NCBI RefSeq assembly: GCF_020595055.1
Contig: NZ_JAJDOO010000006.1
Location: 62,001-126,000 of the forward strand
Length of the DNA: 64,000 bases
DNA from: Desulfosporosinus shakirovi
Lineage (GTDB): Bacteria > Bacillota > Desulfitobacteriia > Desulfitobacteriales > Desulfitobacteriaceae
Direction of reading: 5' to 3'
How positions within the stretch are numbered: position 1 is the stretch's first letter; every line of letters starts with the position of its first letter. A program made the position numbers and the translations under genes. Shown in pieces: positions 43,591 through 52,324 of the stretch. The notes below the pieces were generated by a model. It did not search any database, was not told where the DNA came from, and saw only the letters and a program-made list of their open reading frames with translations.

Positions 43591-43880
43591 CTCCAGCACC
43601 ATATCCACCCTATCCAGGCCGATCTTCACTTTCGTGCCCTTGCCCGGCTCCCCTTCGATCACAATGGTGTGGGACAGCTGGGTCAGGATCCACTGGCACA
43701 GATAGTGACCGATCCCGGTGGACTTTTTATCCCTTCGGCCGTTATAACCGGTAAAACCTTTTTCAAAGACACGGGGCAGGTCTTCCCCGGCAATGCCTAT
43801 ACCTGTATCGGCGATCACCAAGGTTTTGGCACCGTCCCCTTCCAGATAAATGGAGATCTTCCCCCGGTTGGTGTACTTCA
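43588..43880 (-). pseudogene. 3' part of the Bce kinase gene, duplicate
   Basis: The last 96 or so codons match the kinase at 45774-46820 almost exactly, from KYTNRGKISIYLE through the ATP-binding DTGIGI, the KKSTGIG lid and the end DMVLE. Changes include L to H in the GIGLYLC segment and R to W. The catalytic His part is missing. After 43880 the sequence is unrelated. Confidence 0.9.
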
Positions 43881-44050
43881 AATTCCAAATCACCTTAAGG
43901 TGCTGTTGTCAAATGCAATGGCACTGAGCGTTAAGGAAAAGTTACAAGTAAAGAACTTACGAGGACGAAATACGAAAAGCGGCATACTGGGCCGGAACAG
44001 CTTATAGTAGTGATGAGAACCTTATAATGAGGTCGGAGCAAAGAAATGGT

Positions 44051-44428
44051 TTACTGTTCACTTTGTATCCTGTAAGCTAAATGAGAAAGGACTTCCATAC
44101 CATCTATCTGTCGAATAATCGTTTCAAAATCTGCTTCCTCATTGAAATTCTCAGGTTGGTGTTTTATTAATATATCGCGACACTTATCAACTATGTCTAA
44201 ACACCACTGCAGAAACTTTTCAGGAGAATCAACGCCTGGGAACCTACCCTCATCATCAGTGTACACGTAATTACAGTTTCCTTTAGTCTTGATAGTGTAC
44301 AACGGACCATCAAGAGCATCTCTTAGCCCCTCTAAATCCCACCATATGTCAATAAATCTCTCCGTCTTTAAAATAGGTCTGCAAAAAGATAGATTAAATA
44401 ATTTTTTAAACATTTGCAGATCATTCAT
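44051..44428 (-). CDS. Hypothetical protein, 125 residues
   Basis: A soluble protein with MNDLQMFKKLFNLSFCRPIL, WWDLEGLRDALDGPLYTIKT and PEKFLQWCLDIVDKCRDILI. No signal or membrane part. ATG 44426-44428 is preferred over upstream ATGs for spacing to AAAGGA. No family recognised; monocistronic among rearranged DNA. Confidence 0.6.
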   Translation of the reverse strand: MNDLQMFKKLFNLSFCRPILKTERFIDIWWDLEGLRDALDGPLYTIKTKGNCNYVYTDDEGRFPGVDSPEKFLQWCLDIVDKCRDILIKHQPENFNEEADFETIIRQIDGMEVLSHLAYRIQSEQ

Positions 44429-44763
44429 TTTAAGTATCATTCCTTTCGATGTGCACAAGGCACAAAATTAAATGAAAGTACAATCTTGTTAAGCTCTGAG
44501 GTAATTATATTGTACACCTGTGCAAATTCAATAGGCATTACTCATTGACTTATCTCCCATTCAGGTTATTGTATTTTTGTCTGTTTCACCTTGTTCAGCT
44601 AATCTCTTTGACTCCTAAGACATACAGTAGTGAACACATTACAAACTCCGGCAACGGCTCCTACAATGCTGACCTATACCGAACTAAGAAATCCTTCCTT
44701 CTTTGTAGCCTTTCTATATGTGAACCGGTTGCATATATTACAATCTATGGATATAATACTAAA

Positions 44764-44876
44764 TAAGGACTGACGTGTTGCGAGCACGCCAGCCCGGCAG
44801 ATTGTCTAACCAAACGGTTAGCCGGATTTACGTGTTATAAGAAATAACCGCAAACCTTGCCAGGGGCGGTTATTTC
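44764..44876 (+). ncRNA. Antitoxin antisense RNA, copy 1
   Basis: TTGCAT (44729-44734), 17 bases and TATAAT (44752-44757) form a strong + strand promoter. The predicted RNA starts near 44764 and folds GGACTGACGTG/CACGCCAGCC and CTAACC/GGTTAG hairpins. It ends at GAAATAACCGC/GCGGTTATTTC (44841-44876), which overlaps the toxin stop codon on the other strand. Convergent 3' overlap is the TxpA/RatA arrangement. Confidence 0.7.
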
Positions 44877-44947
44877 TTCTTCATGATCATAACAATGAGT
44901 GTCGCAAATGCAATCATGAGATACATCGCCTCAACCATTGAGATCAT
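44870..44947 (-). CDS. Holin-like type I toxin, copy 1
   Basis: A 25-residue peptide, MISMVEAMYLMIAFATLIVM ending IMKKK: one membrane helix with a short acidic start and a lysine tail, as in the Hol_Tox/TxpA group (compare MxxxEALxLMIAFG). The ribosome site AGAAAGGGGG lies eight bases before ATG 44945-44947. The mRNA promoter has -10 TATAAT at 45007-45012. The long leader and complementary RNA argue for antisense control. Confidence 0.82.
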   Translation of the reverse strand: MISMVEAMYLMIAFATLIVMIMKKK

Positions 44948-45065
44948 CCTACCACCCCCTTTCTAAAAGGGTGTGGCCAACCGTCCCTCGACAACCTGTT
45001 GCAACTATTATAGCATAATCTTCCAGACAAAATAATGAAACTTATCTCTGACTATTCACAGGGTT

Positions 45066-45093
45066 CAGACCGCCTCATAACCCGAGGCGGTCT
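45066..45093 (+). terminator. Hairpin between the two toxin cassettes
   Basis: CAGACCGCCTC and GAGGCGGTCTG pair perfectly around ATAACCC, then ATTTTG. In copy 2 the right arm is mutated (GAAGCAG) where the homology ends. Confidence 0.7.
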
Positions 45094-45216
45094 GATTTTG
45101 TATTCTTCCATGAAGTGAATTTTAAAATTTTTCATAAGTTAGAATATCTCTTCGTCTATAGTGTTGCCCTGTGTGACCCGGTTGCATATTTTACAGTCCA
45201 TGGGTATAATATTATG

Positions 45217-45328
45217 AAAGGACTGACGTGTTGCAATCACGCCAGCCCGGCAGATTGTCTAACCAAACGGTTAGCCCGAATTAGAGATTATAAGAAATAA
45301 CCGCCATCCGGCTAGGGGCGGTTATTTC
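45217..45328 (+). ncRNA. Antitoxin antisense RNA, copy 2
   Basis: TTGCAT (45182-45187), 17 bases and TATAAT (45205-45210) give the promoter. The RNA keeps GGACTGACGTG, the CTAACC/GGTTAG hairpin and the GAAATAACCGC/GCGGTTATTTC end hairpin (45294-45328). Base changes against copy 1 are in loops (TTGCAATCAC for TTGCGAGCAC) and next to the end hairpin, which could set specificity. Confidence 0.7.
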
Positions 45329-45399
45329 TTCTTCATAATCATAACAACGAGTGTCGCAAATGCAATCATGAGATACATCGCCTCAACCATTGAGATCAT
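45322..45399 (-). CDS. Holin-like type I toxin, copy 2
   Basis: A 25-residue peptide identical to copy 1 except Val for Ile at position 18. ATG 45397-45399 has the same AGAAAGGGGG site; the promoter -10 is TATAAT at 45459-45464. Confidence 0.82.
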   Translation of the reverse strand: MISMVEAMYLMIAFATLVVMIMKKK

Positions 45400-45597
45400 C
45401 CTACCACCCCCTTTCTAAAAGGGGGTGGCCAACCGTCCCTCGACAACCTGTTGCAACCATTATAGCATAATCTTCCAGACAAAATAATGAAACTTATCTC
45501 TGACTATTCACAGAGTTCAGGCCGCCTCATAACCCGAAGCAGTGTACCTCATCTAAAAATCACCTTCAAAGGCCCGACCACATCCTTTAGCCAATAT

Positions 45598-45760
45598 ATG
45601 GATAAAGGATGGAAAACCGAGATGAATAATGTGGTCAACGAACGTACGCCCCTCGTGATTGCAGCTGAGATTAACATGCTTAAAGATCACACCCATAAAA
45701 CCGTGCTTATCAACTCCGTTGAGATCGGCCGACGTCTGACAGAAGCCAAGGCTTTACTCA
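45598..45760 (+). pseudogene. N-terminal fragment of a DUF3102 protein
   Basis: RTPLVIAAEINMLKDHTHKT followed by VLINSVEIGRRLTEAKALLK matches the start of DUF3102 proteins, common on phages and mobile elements. It is cut at about 45760 by the 3' end of the Bce kinase gene, marking a recombination junction. Confidence 0.75.
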
Positions 45761-45773
45761 AACATCATTTTAT

Positions 45774-46820
45774 TCACTCCAGCACCATATCCACCCTATC
45801 CAGGCCGATCTTCACTTTCGTGCCCTTGCCCGGCGCCCCTTCAATCACAATGGTGTGGGACAACTGGGTCAAGATCCGCTGGCACAGATAGAGACCGATC
45901 CCGGTGGACTTTTTATCCCTTCGGCCGTTATAACCGGTAAAGCCTTTTTCAAAGACACGGGGCAGGTCTTCCCCGGCAATGCCTATCCCTGTATCGGCGA
46001 TCACCAAGGTTTTGGCATCGTCCCTTTCCAGATAAATGGAGATCTTCCCCCGGTTGGTGTACTTCAAAGCATTGGACAAGATCTGCTCAATGACAAACAC
46101 CAGCCATTTTTCATCCGTCAGCACCTCACAGTTCAGCGGGGAGAAATCCAGGCTGATCTTCTTGCGGATAAACATCTTGGCATATTTGCGCACCGCCTGC
46201 CGGACGATATCATCCAGAGCATAGCGCTTCAGCACAAAATCGGAAGAAGGGCTCTCCAGCCGCAGGTATTGGAGCACCATTTCCACATACTGTTCAATTT
46301 TAAACAGCTCTATGGCCAGCTCCCTGTTCTGCTCCATACTCTGAACACTACTCCCATCGTCCTCCGCCGAGGGGAGGGACTGGAGGAGGAGGCCCATAGC
46401 GGCAATAGGGGTTTTGATCTGATGAGCCCACAGGGTATAATAATCCACCAAATCCCTCCGCTCATTATCCGCCCGGGAAACCAGCCTGATCTTCTCCCGG
46501 TAGAGGGCGGTGATCAGCTCCTGATACTCCTTTTCTAATAATCCCTTAGCCTCAGGGAGCCCTTCCAGGCTGAACATAATCTGTTTCTGCAAATCCCGGA
46601 GCACTCTGCAGCGTTGATAATAGCCATGAAAATCCACCGTCAGGACCAGGAGAGCCAGGGCGGCACAGAGCAACCCAGCATAAAGCCCCGCTTCCGCCGG
46701 CAGATGATACAGATAAAACACCAAGGCAAAGACCCCGGCAGAGATGCAGTACAAAAGAATTCCCCGGCTCTGCCCCCGGAGGTACTGCTTCCCCGCTGCC
46801 CCTAGGCTGATCTCTTTCAT
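45774..46820 (-). CDS. bceS-like: BceS-type intramembrane-sensing histidine kinase
   Basis: A 348-residue kinase. Two membrane helices (about 20-38 and 45-63) with almost no extracellular loop are the BceS hallmark: it senses through the BceAB transporter. The phospho-acceptor is in YTLWAHQIKTPIAAM (about His133). ATP-binding motifs are EQILSNALKYT, DTGIGI and KKSTGIGLYL. It starts one base after the regulator stop. Its 3' end is duplicated at 43588-43880 and in smaller pieces at 39070 and 38291. The transporter it needs lies 7.6 kb to the left. Confidence 0.9.
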   Translation of the reverse strand: MKEISLGAAGKQYLRGQSRGILLYCISAGVFALVFYLYHLPAEAGLYAGLLCAALALLVLTVDFHGYYQRCRVLRDLQKQIMFSLEGLPEAKGLLEKEYQELITALYREKIRLVSRADNERRDLVDYYTLWAHQIKTPIAAMGLLLQSLPSAEDDGSSVQSMEQNRELAIELFKIEQYVEMVLQYLRLESPSSDFVLKRYALDDIVRQAVRKYAKMFIRKKISLDFSPLNCEVLTDEKWLVFVIEQILSNALKYTNRGKISIYLERDDAKTLVIADTGIGIAGEDLPRVFEKGFTGYNGRRDKKSTGIGLYLCQRILTQLSHTIVIEGAPGKGTKVKIGLDRVDMVLE

Positions 46821-46821
46821 A

Positions 46822-47493
46822 TCACGTCACCATATACCCTATCCCTTTTTTGGTCACAATAAATCCGGCCAGCCCTGCCGTCTCCAATTTTTTGCGCAGC
46901 CGGGTCATGTTCACCGTTAGAGTGTTTTCGTCGATATAACTGTCCGTTTCCCACAGGCGGGCCATGATTGCTTCACGGCCCACGACCTTCCCTTTATTCT
47001 CCAGCAGCATTTTCAGAATTTTATAATCGTTCTTACTCAACTCCACCTTGCTGTCATGATAGGTCAAGGAAGTATCGCTGGTATTGAGGATGGCTCCCCG
47101 GTGCTCCAACAAATCCGTCTGTCCGGCAAAATCATAGGTCCGGCGCAGCATGGCCTGCACCTTGGCCGTCAAGACACTCAGGTCAAAAGGCTTGGCAATA
47201 AAATCATCCCCACCCATATTGATAGCCATGACGATATTCATATTATCGGCAGCGGAGGAGATAAAGATGATAGGTACCTTGGACACCTTGCGAATCTCGC
47301 TGCACCAGTGGTAGCCATTATAAAAAGGCAGCGAAATATCCAGGAGCACAAGCTGGGGATTGAAAGAGATAAACAGAGACATCACCTGCTCGAAGTCCGT
47401 CACGCATTCCCCTTCCCACCCCCAAGTCCCCATATGATTTTTAATCGCTTTGGCAATGACGGCATCGTCTTCAACAATCAGGATCTTATGCAT
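46822..47493 (-). CDS. bceR-like: BceR-type OmpR-family response regulator
   Basis: A 223-residue regulator. The receiver starts KILIVEDDAVIAKAIKNHMG; the phosphorylated Asp is in QLVLLDISLPF, with Lys in DFIAKPFD. The winged helix is ELSKNDYKILKMLLENKGKV through TRLRKKLETAGLAGFIVTKK. The leader AAGGGAGGGTCTGCTTC reappears as debris at about 23000. It should bind the dyads at 38194-38240. Confidence 0.92.
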   Translation of the reverse strand: MHKILIVEDDAVIAKAIKNHMGTWGWEGECVTDFEQVMSLFISFNPQLVLLDISLPFYNGYHWCSEIRKVSKVPIIFISSAADNMNIVMAINMGGDDFIAKPFDLSVLTAKVQAMLRRTYDFAGQTDLLEHRGAILNTSDTSLTYHDSKVELSKNDYKILKMLLENKGKVVGREAIMARLWETDSYIDENTLTVNMTRLRKKLETAGLAGFIVTKKGIGYMVT

Positions 47494-47527
47494 GAAGCAG
47501 ACCCTCCCTTTTCATGCTACTATTCTA

Positions 47528-48439
47528 TCACAATCCCTCAGTCCCGATAAGGAACATGCCGAGGATTACAAGAAGACCGCCCAACCACTGCTGGTAACCG
47601 GCGCTTTCCCCTAACACTGCATTCGCCAGCAGCAAGGAAGTAAGGGGCATCATGCCCGAAAAAGCCGCAGCTGTAAACCCACCGCAGCGCTTTATGCCAG
47701 AGTACCAGCAGATAAATGCCAGAGCTGTTACAAATACGCCATACCAAAGAAGAGCCGTCCATTCCATCATGCCGATTCCTGCAAGTTCCTTCAAGGGATG
47801 CTCAAAGGCTGCCGGGATCAGGCAGAGAATCAGAGCAATTGCCGATACAATGGCGGTCTGAGCAAGAGGACTTGCCGGTTCATTCAAGTCCGACGCCGCT
47901 TTGACAGCGGAAATACGTGACAGCGTATTGAAGGCCGACTCACAAGCTGCCGCACAAAGTATGAGCAGATTCCCGCCGATGTGTTCTAAGGATAAACCCT
48001 TTCCCGGCGTTAATACTCCTTGAATGATCAGAATACCTCCTACAGTACAGAGTATTCCGGCAAGTTTTCTGCCGCTGACCGGCTCCCTTAATACAATCAT
48101 AGCCAGAAGGGCTGTTATGGCCGGCGTCGCGCCGGTGAGTATGCCCGCTTCTCCGGAGCCGGTATAATGAAGGCCCCATAGTAAAAACATACGGAACAGA
48201 AAAATACCGCATAAGGCCTGAAGTGACAAAAAGAGAAAATTGCGCAAGGACATTAATCGAAGATACCGGACAAGTTGTTTTCTGCATAATGGAAACAAAA
48301 ACACGAGGGAAAAAAACAGACTTACTGCCGTGATGGTAAATGTACCCAGCTTTCCCGTAACGAACCTGGCCGATATGACGCTGGTTCCTGCCAGGGAAAA
48401 AGCGCAAATCAAATATAATTTCCCGCTCAAACCATCCAT
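47528..48439 (-). CDS. EamA/DMT-family transporter
   Basis: A 303-residue membrane protein with ten helices and two EamA repeats (residues 10-135 and 150-295). FLFRMFLLWGLHYTGSGEAG is the conserved end of repeat one. ATG 48437-48439 fits GGAGAG. It is divergent from the MocR regulator 120 bases away, so it probably exports a metabolite or drug under MocR control. Confidence 0.86.
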   Translation of the reverse strand: MDGLSGKLYLICAFSLAGTSVISARFVTGKLGTFTITAVSLFFSLVFLFPLCRKQLVRYLRLMSLRNFLFLSLQALCGIFLFRMFLLWGLHYTGSGEAGILTGATPAITALLAMIVLREPVSGRKLAGILCTVGGILIIQGVLTPGKGLSLEHIGGNLLILCAAACESAFNTLSRISAVKAASDLNEPASPLAQTAIVSAIALILCLIPAAFEHPLKELAGIGMMEWTALLWYGVFVTALAFICWYSGIKRCGGFTAAAFSGMMPLTSLLLANAVLGESAGYQQWLGGLLVILGMFLIGTEGL

Positions 48440-48484
48440 TCTAACATCTCTCCAAAAATGCATTACATTCTTTTAACCTGATGG

Positions 48485-48550
48485 TATAATTCTACCCAGA
48501 TCACTGGTTCTGTTAAAGAGCCAGTATAGAGCAGAATTTACAGAGCCAGT
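48485..48550. promoter_or_regulatory. MocR operator region
   Basis: ACTGGTTCT at 48503-48511 and AGAGCCAGT at 48517-48525 and 48542-48550: one inverted and one direct copy of the same 9-mer. This is the kind of inverted plus direct repeat pattern bound by MocR/PdxR dimers. TATAAT at 48485-48490 is a possible -10. Confidence 0.65.
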
Positions 48551-48560
48551 TGGAGGGGTT

Positions 48561-49958
48561 ATGTTAGGAATTGAATTGAACCGGAACCATGAATTGCAGT
48601 TATGGCGTCAAATTTACCAGCACTTAAAGGAACTGATGCTATCCGGGCAGCTGAAAGCGGGAGAAGCTCTGCCCTCCTCACGAGAATTAGCGAAGGAGCT
48701 GAAGGTTTCCCGCAATACAGTTTGCGAGGCTTATGACTTGCTGATTGCCGAAGGCTTTATCATCAGCCGTCAGGGAGCCTCCACACGGGTTTCGGAGGGT
48801 TTATGCCTTGAACCCGTTAAACCGGCATCCTCTCCTATGCTAAAAAGCAAGACAGTCCGGTCAATTTCCGTAAGCTTTCGGACGGGCAGACCCGACTTAA
48901 GACAATTTCCCCGGTTTCTTTGGCAGCAGTTGCTGCATAAGGCCTCCGAAGAACTGCCCCTTGAGGATTTTGGTTATACCGGACCCCAGGGATTGCCTGC
49001 CCTTCGAGAGGAAATTGCGGCTTGGTTGTTCAGAAGTCGCGGGCTTAAGGTTTCATCGGAGGATATCTTTATTACCGCCGGCGCAACGCACGGTCTGCAT
49101 CTTATTGCGGATATTCTCTGTGGAGAGGGCCAAAAAATATTGATGGAGGACCCCTGTCATCTCGGCATGCTGGGCACGTTCCTAAACAAGGGCTGCTCCA
49201 TTATTCCTATCCCCGTTGACGCCGAGGGGATGCAGACTGATTACCTGTCAAAATGCGGAAGTACAGGCCCAATCTATGTTACCCCATCTCATCAGTTTCC
49301 CATGGGCGGAATTCTTCCCGCCTCACGCCGTGCCGCGCTGATTCGCTTTGCCAGAGAAAAGGATCTTTATATCATCGAAGACGATTATGACAGCGAATTC
49401 CGCTATAGCGGCGAGCCCATTGCTCCCCTTTACACTTTGGACCCCCAACGTGTGATTTATGTCGGCACCTTCAGTAAAGCAGTTTTTCCGGCCCTGAGAA
49501 TAGGCTATGTGATTTTACCCTATCAGCTTCAAGGGCGCTGGCGAGATCTGCGTACTCACACGGATGTACAAAATCCAATCTTTGAGCAGGCTGCTCTGGC
49601 AGAATTTTTAAGAACACGCAAGCTTGACAGACATGTCCAAAAGATGCGTAAAATTTATGGCCGGCGCCGGCAGGTGTTGTTGGATTCCCTAGCAGAAACT
49701 TTTGGCAGAGAGTGGATTGCTTATGGAGATTCCGCCGGGCTGCATGTTGCTATAGATTTTCCGGGAAGACGATTTGACCAGGGGTTTAAAAGCAGCTGTC
49801 TAAAAAACGGAATCTATATTACTCCCGTAGAAAGCCACTGCCTTGAAAAAGGCAGACATCAAAGCAAGCTGCTTATGGGCTATGGACATCTGGAACCTGA
49901 TGTCATCAGAAAGGGTGTTGGCCTATTGTCTGATATTATTAAGAAATTAACTATCTGA
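48561..49958 (+). CDS. MocR/PdxR-type GntR-aminotransferase regulator
   Basis: A 465-residue fusion. Residues 1-80 are a GntR winged helix (LWRQIYQHLKELMLSGQLKA, LPSSRELAKELKVSRNTVCE). Residues 110-460 are a fold-type I aminotransferase domain with DDYDSEFRYSG and the PLP lysine in VGTFSKAVFPALRIGY. Such regulators sense PLP or amino-acid imines. The divergent DMT exporter is the likely target, along with its own gene. Confidence 0.9.
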   Translation: MLGIELNRNHELQLWRQIYQHLKELMLSGQLKAGEALPSSRELAKELKVSRNTVCEAYDLLIAEGFIISRQGASTRVSEGLCLEPVKPASSPMLKSKTVRSISVSFRTGRPDLRQFPRFLWQQLLHKASEELPLEDFGYTGPQGLPALREEIAAWLFRSRGLKVSSEDIFITAGATHGLHLIADILCGEGQKILMEDPCHLGMLGTFLNKGCSIIPIPVDAEGMQTDYLSKCGSTGPIYVTPSHQFPMGGILPASRRAALIRFAREKDLYIIEDDYDSEFRYSGEPIAPLYTLDPQRVIYVGTFSKAVFPALRIGYVILPYQLQGRWRDLRTHTDVQNPIFEQAALAEFLRTRKLDRHVQKMRKIYGRRRQVLLDSLAETFGREWIAYGDSAGLHVAIDFPGRRFDQGFKSSCLKNGIYITPVESHCLEKGRHQSKLLMGYGHLEPDVIRKGVGLLSDIIKKLTI

Positions 49959-50047
49959 GTTGATACCTGGCTTGCATTTATATTATAAAAAGTCAACAGA
50001 CCGCTGCACAATGCTGTTGCAAACGATGATTGCAGAAAAAATTAACC

Positions 50048-50191
50048 TTACTTTTTTTCCGTTAACTTCTTCTGATAGGCTTTCCAACCTGGACACCATC
50101 GAGTATGCCAGCGCCATAGTTTCGCTAAAATTGAACTTGGCTTCTGTTCTGCTTTAATACGCATCTTGCAATTTTCGCAGTTCGAACTCAT
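50048..50191 (-). CDS. Small Cys/Trp-rich protein, 47 residues
   Basis: ATG 50189-50191 follows GAGGGGC. The product starts MSSNCENCKMRIKAEQKPSS and continues ILAKLWRWHTRWCPGWKAYQ with a Lys tail. The CxxC pair plus a later Cys and the Trp-rich helix look like a structured small zinc or Fe-S protein. Its composition is far from random, and similar short chains occur, to my memory, in related Clostridia. It was missed by simple length cut-offs. Confidence 0.65.
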   Translation of the reverse strand: MSSNCENCKMRIKAEQKPSSILAKLWRWHTRWCPGWKAYQKKLTEKK

Positions 50192-50320
50192 TTTTTGCCC
50201 CTCCTCTAATACACATCTTGCCTTAAAAGAAATTTACATTCTCTCAACTTTCTGAGAATAATAAACCGGCTTTCTCAAAGAAATTCTCTGTCATATTTAA
50301 TTTTTCAATGCCCAGTTTAC

Positions 50321-51292
50321 TCATAATCTGTAAGCACACTTTTTCAACACTCGATGATAGACGGGCATATCTTCAGCAACCTCAGACACAGCCTCAAGTT
50401 TTCCTTCAAGAATCATTTCTTCTATGCGGAATGCGACCCATGAATCACTAATTCCAAGTTGATATTTACCAAGCACCCGTCCGATAACCTTTACCTCCTG
50501 AAATTCCTCACCTTCTGCTGCGATTTCACGAAGGATAAAGTCATCATAGAGGGTTTCCGGTGCACTGATCAATTGTCCATTCAGCGTGGCCCGCAAAGGT
50601 GCGTTCTCCCTTTGCAGCTTTTGCCAATGAGCTGCAAAGCTTTGTTCAAATACCGGCAACACAAGTTTTTGCAAGGCAAGATACCGATGCCATTCTTCGG
50701 GAGCAACTTCACCCCAGCCGCTTTTCTGCACGATATTTCCCTTTTCGTCAACTTTCCATTCCGGGAGCTTGACAATAGCAATCTGTTTGCAAGGCACTTT
50801 CCACTGATTCAATTGCTCCATGAACCAATAGAGTCCACAGATTTCATCGGGCTGATTGCTGTACCAGATTCGAAGGAATTCTCCCCTTACTGCCTGTTCC
50901 TGAACCCTTTTCAGATCTTCTTTTGCCCTTTTAAATATTGCCTCAACCGCCTCATGGCCCACGTCATTGGGAAAAACGCTGTATAAGTGTTCCAACGTCT
51001 GCTTCCGCTTGATACCGGGCTGATTCTCGGAAATATCTCCTACGCTCAGCATCAAGTTGAAACCATAGATGTCTGCTGTATTTCCACCTAAGGGGACAGC
51101 ACTCTCCCATGCTAAGCGTGCCTTTTTCTCTGCTTCTCGTCGGACATCTTCAACTTCCTCTTTGGTTGGCTTGCTTCCATCCGCATGACTAACGCTAAAG
51201 CCAAAACCCCTACCTTGATATTTCCCCTTGCCATAGTGTTGTGCCACTTTAAGACTTCCACAAGCACTTTCGCTGAATACTATTTCAATCAT
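50321..51292 (-). CDS. DUF1835/DUF3658-type protein
   Basis: A 323-residue soluble protein. MIEIVFSESACGSLKVAQHY is the DUF1835 start, which opens like a small Rossmann domain; the C-terminal QLISAPETLYDDFILREIAA and VIGRVLGKYQLGISDSWVAF match DUF3658. Function unknown; homologues are widespread single genes in Firmicutes. Monocistronic. Confidence 0.82.
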   Translation of the reverse strand: MIEIVFSESACGSLKVAQHYGKGKYQGRGFGFSVSHADGSKPTKEEVEDVRREAEKKARLAWESAVPLGGNTADIYGFNLMLSVGDISENQPGIKRKQTLEHLYSVFPNDVGHEAVEAIFKRAKEDLKRVQEQAVRGEFLRIWYSNQPDEICGLYWFMEQLNQWKVPCKQIAIVKLPEWKVDEKGNIVQKSGWGEVAPEEWHRYLALQKLVLPVFEQSFAAHWQKLQRENAPLRATLNGQLISAPETLYDDFILREIAAEGEEFQEVKVIGRVLGKYQLGISDSWVAFRIEEMILEGKLEAVSEVAEDMPVYHRVLKKCAYRL

Positions 51293-51447
51293 ATTATTCG
51301 CCTTTCAAATCCATAATTGCTTATATCGGATTATCCTTGAATAAATTCTTGCTAACTTCGCATTTTTAGCCGAATAGGATAATAGGAACCAGGCAATTTA
51401 TACTGAGTGCCCTACTCTTAATGAGAATGATGTCTAGCTAATATATT

Positions 51448-51714
51448 TTATAATGAATATCCTATAGCCATAGTTACAAAGAAACTAAAAATAATTACTA
51501 TATTCAATATGAGATATAACCACTGTTTTTTTAAGAAACTAAAGATTCCTCCAATTATCCCTAAAACAGGATTTATAAATAGACTTACGAGTCCTAATGG
51601 TCTTAATCCTTGTCCTAATAAGGATTCTAGGCTATCATACGGAATTAAAGAGGCTATAATTAGTAAAACTATACCTAATACAACTGTTAACTTAGGAGTA
51701 TTCCTTAAATCCAT
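51448..51714 (-). CDS. Small membrane protein, 88 residues
   Basis: Read from ATG 51712-51714 behind GGGGGAGGAG. Three hydrophobic segments (about 8-25, 37-55 and 60-82) are separated by SLESLLGQGLRPLG. No family recognised. The 400 bases to its right (51715-52085) show no further gene. Confidence 0.6.
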   Translation of the reverse strand: MDLRNTPKLTVVLGIVLLIIASLIPYDSLESLLGQGLRPLGLVSLFINPVLGIIGGIFSFLKKQWLYLILNIVIIFSFFVTMAIGYSL

Positions 51715-52085
51715 ATTTAACTCCTCCCCCTTTCTTAACAATATAATTCTACAATTACGAAGAAATACTGCAGATTCTTTTCGTCCGTGCCAAAAATGGC
51801 ACGTCTTTTGCGTGATATGTCACAGAACTGTTCGCGTATTCCCGAAGTCTGGTTATTACGTTCATATCCTCTCAGATTTAGAGAATTGTCTGTTGTATGC
51901 CGTGGTCCGGCTTCGAAGGCAAACCAAAGATTATTACCAACCCTTCTGCTCTCATCATCGGTAAATAAAATTAGATTGGGGCCATGTAAAAAAAGTCCAC
52001 ATCTGCAAAGTCACGTAGGATTTATCATCTCCAACGTGAAATACTTCCTTTATTATACAGTACATGTGTTGAATATTGAAAGTTA

Positions 52086-52114
52086 AAAAGCATCTGCTTT
52101 CATTCAGCAGATGC
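52086..52114 (-). terminator. Terminator after the ywbE remnant
   Basis: On the minus strand GCATCTGCT and AGCAGATGC pair around seven bases and run into TTTTTAAC. Confidence 0.7.
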
Positions 52115-52124
52115 CCTAATGATT

Positions 52125-52300
52125 TTAAATTGTCTTGATAATTTCTTGAACTCTGCCAATTTTTCCATCCTCAAGTCTTACTTTAATTCCCCTGGGATGT
52201 TTCTGGGAGTTTGTCAGGATATCTTTGACAATACCCCGGGTCCTTTTTCCTGTCCTTCAAATAAACCATTATCCTCTTCCTTAATTACGCCTCCTCAAAC
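52125..52300 (-). pseudogene. ywbE: ywbE (DUF2196) pseudogene
   Basis: TGKRTRGIVKDILTNSQKHP followed by RGIKVRLEDGKIGRVQEI is the conserved C-terminal part of YwbE. Upstream the frame shifts (IKEEDNGLFEGQ in the neighbouring frame), and there is no start codon; the first 20 or so residues are missing. At least one frameshift and a 5' truncation. Confidence 0.8.
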
Positions 52301-52324
52301 TCAAAAAACATCCCTTAGGATAGT

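Larger units (their letters stand above)
44719..45088. repeat. Type I toxin-antitoxin cassette, copy 1
   Basis: A roughly 370-base unit repeated at 45172-45541 (period 453 bases). It holds a + strand promoter and RNA, a minus-strand toxin and its promoter, and a shared hairpin between their 3' ends. Copy 1 ends in an intact GACCGCCTC hairpin. Confidence 0.88.
45172..45541. repeat. Type I toxin-antitoxin cassette, copy 2
   Basis: Tandem partner of 44719-45088 in the same orientation. Differences are scattered, and most sit outside the toxin codons and promoter boxes, suggesting that both copies were kept by selection. Confidence 0.88.

Noticed and set aside
45855-46538. Long + strand open frame opposite the kinase gene
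   Set aside because: High-G+C antisense frame; the kinase motifs on the minus strand are decisive.
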